A DNA stretch of 64,000 bases from Mycobacterium paraterrae (GTDB lineage: Bacteria; Actinomycetota; Actinomycetes; Mycobacteriales; Mycobacteriaceae), in assembly GCF_022430545.2 (NCBI RefSeq), contig NZ_CP092488.2:4092001-4156000 (forward strand). The letters run 5' to 3'. The translations under genes and the position numbers were made by a program. The notes below the pieces were generated by a model that was not told where the DNA came from, ran no database searches, and was given only the letters and a program-made list of their open reading frames with translations. Position 1 is the stretch's first letter. Every line of letters begins with the position of its first letter. Shown here piece by piece: positions 34,281 through 42,467 of this stretch.

Positions 34281-34339
34281 CGAGTGGTCCTCTTCGAACG
34301 ACGGCGAACTCGCGCGGGAAGCCGTGTCATCTGGGAAGT

Positions 34340-35929
34340 TCAGCCTCCGCGGGGCCGAGTCAACGTGAACTGCTCGACCACGCTGACCGCGCCGTACGGG
34401 CCGTTGACGGCGTAGTGGGTCGCCTTGATCGTGGTATTGCCACCTGGCAACCCGGGGTCGACGTCGAAAGCGACGAAGCCGTAAGGGTTTTGCCCGTCGC
34501 GAAACGCCGACCATGGCGCGTCTTCGATCACGTAGATCGGCACACGGCGCCCGATCCCGTCGCGGGTGTCGCCGATTCCGGTCACCACTCGGCACCGCGG
34601 CTCTGGGAAGAACATACCGTTCGACGGTGTCGACGTTCCCCCGCCGCCGATGACGACGTGCACGGTCCCTCGCGTCGTGTCGATCGTGTCACCATGGTCT
34701 CCCACCGGGATCGGTGTTCGGGTCTCGGTGTCCTGCGCCCCCCGCAGTGGATGGGAACGCTCGTAGTGGTGCTCGTGGCCGCACACCACTAAGTCGACCT
34801 GGTAGCGGTCGAACAACGGTAACCAGTCCTGACGGATGCCTAGGTCGGCGCCATTGGTGTGATCGGCCGTGGACACCGCGGTTTGGTGCATACAGACGAT
34901 CACCCAGTCGATGCGCTTGTCGGCGCGTGCGTTCGCCAGTTCGCCTTCCAGCCAACGCTTTTGCGCTCCGCCGGAGTAACCCCGGACGTAGGAGTTACCA
35001 CCGTCCTGGTAGCAGATGTCGTCGTTGCTCAGGCTGATGATCCGCACCGCACCGGCGGTGAACGAGTACCACAGACCGCGAAGCTCGGTGTCCGATCCCG
35101 ATTCGGGCAGCGAGAAATAGGTCTGGTAGGCGGCGTAACCGACTGGACCGTTGCCTATTTCGTTCTCGTGGTTGCCCGCCGCGGGCATCCAGGGGCGGTA
35201 ACGTGCGGAGCGGGTGTTGTTGTCGAACCAGTCCGACCAGGTGCGAATCCGGTCGTGCGCCAGGTTCGCGTAGCAGAGGTCTCCGTTGACCAAGTTGAAC
35301 AGCGGTCCGATGCGCTCGATTGCCGTTGTGATGTCGCCGGCTGCCGGGGAACCCAGATTGTCACTGCGGTAACTGTCTTTCTGCAGCCGACCCAAGGTGG
35401 GCGTCGCTTGATCCCCGAAGCTGGTGAAGCGCAACGGACTACGTCCTGCCGGCGCTGTACGTACCGTTCCCAGCTCGGGATCGGTGCCGTCGTGCACCGC
35501 CGCATACACGTAGTCGGTATCGGGAGCGAGGTTGTCGAGTCTGGCGTGATGCACCCGGACTTCGGTCTTGGACTTGGCGTCGCGGTAGGTGCGCGTTTCG
35601 GCGGGCACCGTACGGCCGAAGCCGCCGGTGGACGTGCCCGCCAAGACGCGTGGATTGCTCACCGGATCGGTGGTGTGCCAGGACACGACGACTTCGCGAG
35701 AAGCGTCTCGACCGAATTGCAAGTGCAAACCACCCACCGGTTGGGCCCCGCGCCGGCTGGGCTGAGTCCACAAGCTCGGCCCGCGCTGGGAGGGGCCGAG
35801 GAGTGCGACGGCCCCTGCCCCGAACCCGGCGCCGAGGATTGCCGCCGTCGCGCCGGTGGCCAGCAGGGTTCGGCGGCTGACACCCCGTGCCGAATTCACG
35901 CCGTCGTCCGGGTGTACCTCGTCGACCAT
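34340..35929 (-). CDS. Tat-exported purple-acid-phosphatase-like metallophosphoesterase
   Basis: 529 residues, as Rv2577. Twin-arginine signal at the N-terminus (VSRRTLLATG followed by a hydrophobic segment). Then a fibronectin-like N-terminal domain (residues about 50-150) and a calcineurin-like metallophosphoesterase domain: NGDLCYAN, AAGNHENE, MHQTAV and GHEHHYER are the metal-ligand motifs of purple acid phosphatases. Probably hydrolyses phosphate esters outside the membrane. It converges with hisS (59 bases between stops). Confidence 0.9.
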   Translation of the reverse strand: MVDEVHPDDGVNSARGVSRRTLLATGATAAILGAGFGAGAVALLGPSQRGPSLWTQPSRRGAQPVGGLHLQFGRDASREVVVSWHTTDPVSNPRVLAGTSTGGFGRTVPAETRTYRDAKSKTEVRVHHARLDNLAPDTDYVYAAVHDGTDPELGTVRTAPAGRSPLRFTSFGDQATPTLGRLQKDSYRSDNLGSPAAGDITTAIERIGPLFNLVNGDLCYANLAHDRIRTWSDWFDNNTRSARYRPWMPAAGNHENEIGNGPVGYAAYQTYFSLPESGSDTELRGLWYSFTAGAVRIISLSNDDICYQDGGNSYVRGYSGGAQKRWLEGELANARADKRIDWVIVCMHQTAVSTADHTNGADLGIRQDWLPLFDRYQVDLVVCGHEHHYERSHPLRGAQDTETRTPIPVGDHGDTIDTTRGTVHVVIGGGGTSTPSNGMFFPEPRCRVVTGIGDTRDGIGRRVPIYVIEDAPWSAFRDGQNPYGFVAFDVDPGLPGGNTTIKATHYAVNGPYGAVSVVEQFTLTRPRGG

Positions 35930-36808
35930 GCCTCTTTCATACTCCCGCCGTGCTGCTGGCTTGGAGGACGCTCAGGCGTGCCTGTCGGGTAGCCGCCCAA
36001 TGGGCGGCGGAAATGTGGGACGGTGGCAAGGTCCGGGCGCTCCATGCCGCGGCGTACCTGCTCATGAGTGACCGCAGCGGCGCGGGGCGCGTCGGGAATA
36101 TGTTTCAAAAGCGATTCCCTTAAGCATTTTCTCAGCTTGTGTGATGGGCGCGAGATTTTGATCATGACCCGTATCTGTCGGCTAATAACAACGCGGAGAG
36201 GCCGGATTATCGATGCCCGGACAATGGGTGCGACACCGTTCCCTGAGCCGCGCTACCACGGAGGCCGGAGTCGCCCGGCCGTCTCCTCGGCGTCCGCGTC
36301 GAAACGGCGTCGTGGTGGTTTGCCGCTTGTGGCCGTTGCAGTGTCGTCGGGATGGCGGGCGATCGGCTCGCCGTCACTGCCGCGCGGGGCGTACGTCGCC
36401 GAATTGCTCTGACATCAAGGCATTTACGTCACGCCATGAACCGTCGGCGCGTGGCTGGGCGGGCGTAAGCCGTTTGCCGGCGATGATCACGACCGCTGCG
36501 CGGGCCGGGTGGTCGGACCGCGACGGCGGTGGCAGACCGAGTAACTGGCAAACATCCAATAGCAAGCTTTCGTTAGGCCAGTTTTCACATGGGTTGGCTG
36601 TGGTTGGCAAGGTCCTGTCGGAACGCCGCAAGAAATTGTCGCCAGCGCAATCTCTCTTCGGTTTTTCTCAGCACAAGATGCTGTTCTGTGATTTAAGATT
36701 GCGAAACTGTCAGACCTCAAACACGCCTACTTTGCAGTTGAGTTAATTCGATTAACTCATCGAGCGGGGGCGCCACGAGGTCTGACTCCTGTTCTCGAGG
36801 AGGATTCG
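35930..36808. other. 879-base gene-poor region upstream of the PE-PPE cassette
   Basis: No gene in this stretch is well supported. Short frames exist (for example minus-strand 36374-36631, 85 codons) but lack a ribosome site and a recognisable domain. GC content falls in 36500-36760, as expected for a promoter. The 21-bp palindrome at 36739-36759 is the main signal. A small RNA cannot be excluded. Confidence 0.5.
36739..36759. promoter_or_regulatory. 21-bp perfect palindrome upstream of PE-PPE-Esx
   Basis: Arms TGAGTTAAT and ATTAACTCA surround TCG. It ends 49 bases before the PE start codon, in the lowest-GC part of the spacer, which is the right place for a repressor or activator site of the cassette. 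Confidence 0.6.
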
Positions 36809-37108
36809 GTGTCGTTCGTAACTACGCAGCCCGAAGAATTGTCCGGGGCTGCGAGCAGTCTGGCAGGCCTTGGCGAGTCGATGGCGGCAAGAAACGCCGC
36901 AGCGGCGACACCGACTACAGGTCTTGCTCCCGCCGCTTCGGATATTGTTTCGGCAATGACGGCGGCGCAGTTCGGCCAGCACGGTGCCGCCTATCAGCAG
37001 ATTGCCGCGCAGGCTGCGGTAGTGCACGAGCAAGTAGTAGCCGCGTTACGTTCCGGGGCGGGGGCGTACGCGCTGACCGAGGCGGCGAATGCAGCTGCTG
37101 CCGACTAA
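36809..37108 (+). CDS. PE family protein
   Basis: 99 residues, the bare PE domain without a C-terminal extension: SFVTTQPEELSGAASSLAGLG with the Pro-Glu pair at residues 8-9. The helical hairpin ends with the secretion motif YALTE (YxxxD/E). GTG start behind GAGGAGG. It forms a heterodimer with the PPE protein encoded 15 bases downstream and would be exported through ESX-5. Confidence 0.93.
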   Translation: MSFVTTQPEELSGAASSLAGLGESMAARNAAAATPTTGLAPAASDIVSAMTAAQFGQHGAAYQQIAAQAAVVHEQVVAALRSGAGAYALTEAANAAAAD

Positions 37109-37123
37109 GGGGGGCCTGGGTCG

Positions 37124-38398
37124 ATGAGTTTCATGATCTTTCCGCCGGAGATCAACTCCAGCTTGATGTACAGCGGCGCTGGGTCTGGGCCGCTGATGGC
37201 TGCCGCGTCGGCATGGAGCGAGCTGGCGGCCGACCTGGAGTCAACCGCCGCGTCATATCAGTCGGTTCTTGCGCAACTCACCGGGGCGACGTGGCTTGGG
37301 CCGTCGTCAATGCGCATGGCGGCGGCGACGGCGCCTTATATCGATTGGCTGACCACCACCGCAGGCCAAGCTGCCGAAACGTCCGCTCAGGCCCAGTTCG
37401 CCGCTGCGGCCTACGAAGGAGCGTTCGCCTCGACGGTGCCTCCGGCTGTGATTGCCGCCAACAGGGCATTGCTGGCCGCACTAGTCGCGACCAACTTTCT
37501 CGGTCAGAACACCCCAGCGATCATGGCGACCGAAGCGCACTACATGGAAATGTGGTTCCAAGACGGCCTGACGATGGACACCTACGCGGCCGCCTCGGAG
37601 CAGGCTGTCGTACTGCCCCAACAGACCCCGGCGCCCTCGACCAGTGACGGCGGTTTGTCGTCCGATCTGGCCGCGGCGGCGCAGTCGATCGAGAACTCCA
37701 TCAGCAGCACGGTCAATAACCTGGCCAGCGCGCTACAGGGACTGCTGAGTGGAAACGGCACGGCTGGCACGTCGGCTAACACGCTGACGACGGCGCTGTC
37801 GTCAGCGATGACCAACGTATCGGGCGCGTCGACGACGGCGCACTCAGCCGCCGCCACCTCAGGCGCGGCGACCTCTAGCGCCAGCTCGGCAGCGACCGGC
37901 GCGGTCACTTCGACCGCCGGTGCTTTGCTCCCGATTCAGGGCGTCTACTACTTGACGACGTTTGCCAGCATGCCGGTCAAAATGCTGATGAGCTTGAGTA
38001 ACTCGATGGGCGCGAGTCAGGCGCTGCAGGCGAGCCAGCAGGCGATGCTTGCCGACGTGCAGTCGCTCGTGGACGGAAAGCTCAAAGCCTTGCTCGGAAG
38101 CATTTCCGGCCAGATGCGTGGATTCGGATCACAAATCACCGCTCAGCTTGCCGGCGCTGGACGTATGGGCGGCCTCTCGATTCCGCAAGGCTGGGCCCAG
38201 AATGCTCCCGAGATGGTGCGCGCGGCTCCGGTGCTGCCGGCCAACAGCGTTGCTTCACCGGTCGCGTCCGCCGCGAACCTACCGACCAGCCCGTACACCC
38301 AGGCGCTGATGGGTGCGATGAATGGACGCGGCATGGGCACGCAGGCGGCGAAGACGGCGTCCGTGAAAGTTGAGACTCGCACGCCGGCAGGCGGATGA
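37124..38398 (+). CDS. PPE family protein (SVP-like subgroup)
   Basis: 424 residues. The PPE domain covers about residues 1-180, starts MIFPPEINSSLMYSG and has the ATWLGPSS (WxG) turn. The middle is Ser/Ala/Thr-rich and the C-terminal third contains MGGLSIPQGWA, a GxxSIPxxW variant of the SVP motif. Follows PE directly and is likely secreted with it. Contains a hydrophobic segment (GALLPIQGVYYLTTFASMPVKMLM). Confidence 0.92.
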   Translation: MSFMIFPPEINSSLMYSGAGSGPLMAAASAWSELAADLESTAASYQSVLAQLTGATWLGPSSMRMAAATAPYIDWLTTTAGQAAETSAQAQFAAAAYEGAFASTVPPAVIAANRALLAALVATNFLGQNTPAIMATEAHYMEMWFQDGLTMDTYAAASEQAVVLPQQTPAPSTSDGGLSSDLAAAAQSIENSISSTVNNLASALQGLLSGNGTAGTSANTLTTALSSAMTNVSGASTTAHSAAATSGAATSSASSAATGAVTSTAGALLPIQGVYYLTTFASMPVKMLMSLSNSMGASQALQASQQAMLADVQSLVDGKLKALLGSISGQMRGFGSQITAQLAGAGRMGGLSIPQGWAQNAPEMVRAAPVLPANSVASPVASAANLPTSPYTQALMGAMNGRGMGTQAAKTASVKVETRTPAGG

Positions 38399-38471
38399 GA
38401 ACCGGGGGGATGCCTTTGCTGCAGTGCGCATTAACCCAAGACATGGCAGTGAAATAGAAGGAGAAGAAGTT

Positions 38472-38768
38472 ATGCCTACGCGTTTTATGACTGATCCGCA
38501 CGAGATGCGGGCGATGGCTGGCCGTTTCGACGTGCACGCCCAGACCGTGGAGGACGAGGCCCGCAAGATGTGGGCGTCGAGCCAGAACATCGCCGGGGCC
38601 GGCTGGTCCGGTACTGCTCAGGCCACTAGCTACGACACGATGGGTCAGATGAACACGGCGTTTCGCAACATCGTGAACATGCTGCACGGTGTCCGGGACG
38701 GATTGATCCGCGACGCGAACAACTACGAGACCCAAGAGCAGTCCAGCCAGCAGATCCTGTCCAGCTAG
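38472..38768 (+). CDS. EsxJ/K/M/P/W-type WXG100 protein (QILSS subgroup)
   Basis: 98 residues, the exact length of the QILSS group. MTDPHEMRAMAGRFDVHAQTVEDEARKMWASSQNIAGAGWSG, with WSG as the WxG turn, C-terminal YETQE as the export motif and the final SQQILSS. The small secreted partner of the protein encoded at 38800. ATG at 38472. Confidence 0.93.
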   Translation: MPTRFMTDPHEMRAMAGRFDVHAQTVEDEARKMWASSQNIAGAGWSGTAQATSYDTMGQMNTAFRNIVNMLHGVRDGLIRDANNYETQEQSSQQILSS

Positions 38769-38799
38769 CCGGTCACCGAAACCATTTAGGAGAACACTC

Positions 38800-39084
38800 A
38801 TGTCGATCAGCTACCAGTTCGGTGACGTGGATGCCCACGGCGCCCTGATCCGCGCCCAGGCCGCTTCCTTGGAGGCCGAGCACCAGAGCATCGTTCGCGA
38901 TGTGCTGGCCGCCGGCGACTTCTGGGGTGGCTCGGGTTCGGTGGCTTGCCAGGAGTTCATCACCCAGTTGGGCCGCAACTTCCAGGTCATCTACGAACAG
39001 GCCAACTCCCACGGCCAGAAGGTGCAGACGGCAGGCAACAACATGTCGTCGACCGACTCCGCTGTTGGCTCCAGCTGGGCCTGA
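38800..39084 (+). CDS. EsxI/L/N/O/V-type WXG100 protein (Mtb9.9-like)
   Basis: 94 residues, starts MSISYQFGDVDAHGALIRAQ and has the FWGGSGS turn, matching the Mtb9.9 family of EsxN-like proteins. It lies 31 bases behind its partner and is followed by the terminator at 39101. Together with PE and PPE it forms a four-gene unit like the duplicated ESX-5 cassettes of slow growers. Confidence 0.93.
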   Translation: MSISYQFGDVDAHGALIRAQAASLEAEHQSIVRDVLAAGDFWGGSGSVACQEFITQLGRNFQVIYEQANSHGQKVQTAGNNMSSTDSAVGSSWA

Positions 39085-39100
39085 CCACTCTTCGGGGGAC

Positions 39101-39139
39101 AACGCACCGGGCATGAACATGCCCGGTGCGTTGTGTTTT
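39101..39139 (+). terminator. Intrinsic terminator of the PE-PPE-Esx cassette
   Basis: A 15-bp stem (AACGCACCGGGCATG and its complement) with almost no loop, followed by GTGTTTT. One of the few classical hairpin-plus-T terminators in the window. No gene is seen in 39140-39351. Confidence 0.9.
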
Positions 39140-39351
39140 CGCTGGTGTTTGCCTCGTCTTGGCGCCCAAACATATTGCCGCACCCGAGGTTTCGGCAGCG
39201 ATTGGTTCCAGGCGAAGGGCGTCACCCGTCGCCGGCAATCTGTCGCGGCCGTAAGACTGGGTTACCGAACTGCCCGCCGCTGATCGAGTATTGCTAACTC
39301 GCAGCTCATTTCGTGCGCGGGTCGCAACGGACGCGACGGTTGGGAGGGTGG

Positions 39352-40374
39352 CTACTCGGCGACCGCCGCACACCCTCCCAGGACGGTCGTGGATGCAAAG
39401 TTGGCCGCGTTGGCTAAATGGTTGTCGGTCGGCGTGTAGGTCGGCAGAGCAGTGACAAACGCGCGCCGGTACTGAGCCGACAGGTTCGCCAAATCCTGCC
39501 AGATCGCGTTATCGCTGCGCTTTCCAAGCTCTTCCAGCTTCCCGGCGAACGAGTTCATCACCGGTCCCACCGCGTAGTTGACCGCCTTCTGTTCCTTGTT
39601 CCAATAGATCGACGGAACGTTGGGATCCATTTGCTGCCATTGCGCGGTCTGCTGGCCGAACTGATCCAAAGCGGCCTTCCACTCCGGGCACACGTTGTTG
39701 TCCGACGTGAGAAAAGGCTGCGGGCTCGCCAGATTTCCCACCGGCGCGATGTCGGACGGAGGCGGCGAAGGCGACACCAGCGGCCCGCGGGCCGCGGCCG
39801 AACCATCGCTGATGGCAGCGCAGATCGACCCCAACGCGGAAGATGCGCTGTTAGCGGCGCCCGCCAAATTGTTGTCTGACGGTGTATATCTCGGGATTCG
39901 CTCGGAGTACGCGCGGGCGTAGGCGATGAACTGTTGATAGAGCTCTCGCATGACGCGGTGCGGCGTGAGCTTCACCAAACCGACCGCCTGCGCCGCCGCG
40001 CTACGCATCGATTGCGCGGCGGCGATGAACATCGCACGCTGTTTGGGATTCCAGGCCGACGCCGGCACGGACCGATCGCGGTCGTTCCACAAACCCTGCC
40101 CGCCGTTAGCCAATTCGTTGTTGATCGACATCCACGCGGTGCAGCTGGGATCGTCGGTGATCACCGTCACCGGTCCCGTGTCCTTCGCGCTGGCGACGTT
40201 CGCCGTCTCCTGGCCCGTGCCGTTGTCGGATCCGCCGGTCGGCGCTCCAGAACCCCCGTCGCCGAATAGCAATACGGCCGCGACGATCGTCGCCAAGACG
40301 GCAACCGCGGCCACCCCACCCATAGCCCATTTAAGATTTTTGTTGTCTTTTGGGCCGTCAGTATTAGACGTCAC
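39352..40374 (-). CDS. Membrane protein with internally duplicated helical domain
   Basis: 340 residues from a GTG. One transmembrane helix (residues about 17-40) and a Gly-rich linker, then two copies of the same domain of about 110 residues. Copy 1 runs from SCTAWMSINNELANG to LGSICAAI; copy 2 runs from VCPEWKAALDQFGQQ to LGGCAAV. Both share the cysteine pair at the ends, the centre ASAWNPKQRAM/SIYWNKEQKAV and the block IPRYTPSDNNLAGAANSAS / LPTYTPTDNHLANAANFAS. The linker between them is Pro/Ser-rich. The domain faces outside. Family not recognised. Confidence 0.75.
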   Translation of the reverse strand: MTSNTDGPKDNKNLKWAMGGVAAVAVLATIVAAVLLFGDGGSGAPTGGSDNGTGQETANVASAKDTGPVTVITDDPSCTAWMSINNELANGGQGLWNDRDRSVPASAWNPKQRAMFIAAAQSMRSAAAQAVGLVKLTPHRVMRELYQQFIAYARAYSERIPRYTPSDNNLAGAANSASSALGSICAAISDGSAAARGPLVSPSPPPSDIAPVGNLASPQPFLTSDNNVCPEWKAALDQFGQQTAQWQQMDPNVPSIYWNKEQKAVNYAVGPVMNSFAGKLEELGKRSDNAIWQDLANLSAQYRRAFVTALPTYTPTDNHLANAANFASTTVLGGCAAVAE

Positions 40375-40475
40375 GGTGGTCCAGCTTAAATGACAACCCG
40401 CTCGCCGCAGGCGTATTGGCGACGAGCCCCGGTACCGACCGCAGTCGCATTCGCGGCCAGCGGGTTGACTTTTGA

Positions 40476-40491
40476 TCGAACGTAAGTTCGA
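40476..40491 (+). promoter_or_regulatory. Perfect LexA SOS box before the radical SAM gene
   Basis: TCGAACGTAAGTTCGA matches all 12 defined positions of the mycobacterial SOS consensus. It ends 8 bases before the ATG, with a TTGACT -35-like element at 40465-40470. The orthologue Rv2578c belongs to the LexA-controlled genes of M. tuberculosis as I recall. Confidence 0.93.
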
Positions 40492-40499
40492 ATGGCTTC

Positions 40500-41510
40500 A
40501 TGCGTTGGGACTCCCAACAGGTCCGCGTCGACGATGGCGCGCTGCCCGGTCTGGAGCGGATCGGGTTGGTACGCAGTGTCCGCACGCCACAATTCGAAGG
40601 AATCACTTTTCATGAGGTGCTGTGCAAATCGGCGCTGAACAAAGTTCCGCGCGCGTCCGCGCTGCCATTCCAATACACCGTCAACGGCTATCGTGGTTGC
40701 TCGCACGCCTGTCGCTACTGCTTCGCCCGGCCCACCCACGAATACCTGGAATTCAACTGCGGCAATGACTTCGACACCCAAGTCGTCGTCAAGACCAACA
40801 TCGTCGATGTCTTGCGCCGAGAGCTGAGCCGGCCGTCGTGGAGGCGGGACACCGTGGCGCTCGGCACCAATACCGATCCGTACCAACGTGCTGAGGGACG
40901 TTACGCGTTGATGCCGGGCATCATCAACGCGCTGACCGAATCGGGCACCCCGTTATCGATTCTGACCAAGGGGACGCTGCTGCGCCGCGATCTCCCGCTG
41001 ATTGCCGAGGCTTCCGCGCACGTTCCGGTCAGTGTCTCGGTGTCTCTCGCGGTCGGGGACCCAGAGTTGCACAAGCAGGTGGAGCCTGGGACACCGAGTC
41101 CCCAGGCCCGGCTTGCACTCATCGCCGCGATTCGCGAGGCCGGCTTGGACTGTCATGTGATGGTCGCACCCGTGCTGCCATACCTGACCGACTCGGTCGA
41201 ACATCTCGACAGCCTGCTCGGACAGATCGCGGCGGCCGGCGCCAACGGTGTAACAGTGTTCGGTTTGCATTTGCGCGGATCCACCCGCGGCTGGTTCATG
41301 TCGTGGCTGGGGCAGATTCACCCGCAACTGGTCGGCAAATACCGCGAATTGTACCGGCGCGGAGCCTATTTGCCGGCGTCATACCGTAACGAGCTGCGGG
41401 CGCGGGCGGCGCCGCTGATCGCCTCGCACGGGCTGCGCGGAACGTCGCGGCGTTCGGAGCCCGTGACTGCACGGGAAGCCACCGACACAGCCGCCCCGAC
41501 GCTGTTCTGA
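40500..41510 (+). CDS. Radical SAM protein (Rv2578c-like, SplB-like)
   Basis: 336 residues. The iron-sulphur cysteines are CSHACRYC (CxxxCxxC), and GTNTDPYQRAEG and LTKGTLLRRD are typical of the spore-photoproduct-lyase-related branch. The SOS box directly in front suggests a role after DNA damage. Whether it repairs DNA lesions is not established. Its stop and that of the minus-strand metallopeptidase are separated by one base. Confidence 0.92.
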   Translation: MRWDSQQVRVDDGALPGLERIGLVRSVRTPQFEGITFHEVLCKSALNKVPRASALPFQYTVNGYRGCSHACRYCFARPTHEYLEFNCGNDFDTQVVVKTNIVDVLRRELSRPSWRRDTVALGTNTDPYQRAEGRYALMPGIINALTESGTPLSILTKGTLLRRDLPLIAEASAHVPVSVSVSLAVGDPELHKQVEPGTPSPQARLALIAAIREAGLDCHVMVAPVLPYLTDSVEHLDSLLGQIAAAGANGVTVFGLHLRGSTRGWFMSWLGQIHPQLVGKYRELYRRGAYLPASYRNELRARAAPLIASHGLRGTSRRSEPVTAREATDTAAPTLF

Positions 41511-41511
41511 T

Positions 41512-42396
41512 TCAATTCAGGTCAGCCGCGTGGTAAGTGTCGCACTGATTGGGGTCACCGGTCTGGTAGCCGACGGTGAACCAGTGCTGACGCTGCTCCG
41601 AGGATCCATGGGTCCACGATTCCGGGTTGACCCTACCTGTCGCGGCCTTCTGGATCCGGTCGTCGCCCACCGATGACGCCGCAGAAAGCGCGTCGGCAAT
41701 GTCTTTGTCACTCAACGGTTCCAGGAACGGAACCCCGGTGCTTTCCTGCTTGGTCGTCGACGCATAGTGCGCCCACACGCCCGCGTAGCAGTCAGCCTGC
41801 AACTCGGTGCGGACGCCGTTACCGTTGGCGCCTTGCGCGCCCTGCTGCGCCCGGCCGAGCGAGCCTTGCAGATCTTGGACGTGGTGCCCGAACTCGTGCG
41901 CTACCACATATTCCTGCGCCAACGGGCCGCCGCTCGAACCGAATTGGGTTCGCAGCACATCGAAGAAGCCGGTATCGAAATACGCAGTCTGATCAACGGG
42001 GCAGTAGAACGGGCCAACCTCGGTGGTGGCCGCCCCGCAGCCGGTGTCCACCTGGCCGGTGAACAACCGCACCCTGGGGCGGGTATAGCCGCGCATCAGC
42101 TGCTTCCACACCGCATCAACGGAGTTCCCGGTGGCGACCACCCGGCACTGCACGTATTCGTTCGCGTCGGCACCGGTCTTGCACTTGCTCAAATCGAAGC
42201 CGGGTGCGACGTCTTGGCCGGCACTGGTCGAGGGCAACTGGTTGACGACCTTGCCGGGGTCGACGCCGAGCAACAACGCGACCACAAGGAACAACAACCC
42301 GCCGAGGCCGCCGCCGATCGCGATTCCTCGCCCTCCGCCGCCGCCAGACGAATCCGTCGTGCTGGTGTCGATCTGCATACCCTCGTTGAAGGTCAT
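41512..42396 (-). CDS. Neutral zinc metallopeptidase (YpfJ family)
   Basis: 294 residues, close to the 293 of Rv2575. A Gly-rich cytosolic N-terminus, one helix (GGLGGLLFLVVALLLGV), then a conserved outer domain with GCGAATTEVGPFYCPVDQTAYFD and the zinc motif HEFGH (residues 167-171), followed by ELQADCYAGVWAHY. This is the neutral zinc metallopeptidase/DUF2029-like YpfJ family. Substrate unknown. It is probably a membrane-anchored enzyme. Confidence 0.9.
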   Translation of the reverse strand: MTFNEGMQIDTSTTDSSGGGGGRGIAIGGGLGGLLFLVVALLLGVDPGKVVNQLPSTSAGQDVAPGFDLSKCKTGADANEYVQCRVVATGNSVDAVWKQLMRGYTRPRVRLFTGQVDTGCGAATTEVGPFYCPVDQTAYFDTGFFDVLRTQFGSSGGPLAQEYVVAHEFGHHVQDLQGSLGRAQQGAQGANGNGVRTELQADCYAGVWAHYASTTKQESTGVPFLEPLSDKDIADALSAASSVGDDRIQKAATGRVNPESWTHGSSEQRQHWFTVGYQTGDPNQCDTYHAADLN

Positions 42397-42467
42397 CGCA
42401 TTCTCCGTCGCGGTTTGTGACGTATTGCCGGCCCGGCGATATCAGCTTTGCACACTACGATTCGGGC

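Noticed and set aside
36374..36631. 85-codon minus-strand frame in the region before PE
   Set aside because: No ribosome site, no domain and weak codon bias; kept as possible but unsupported.
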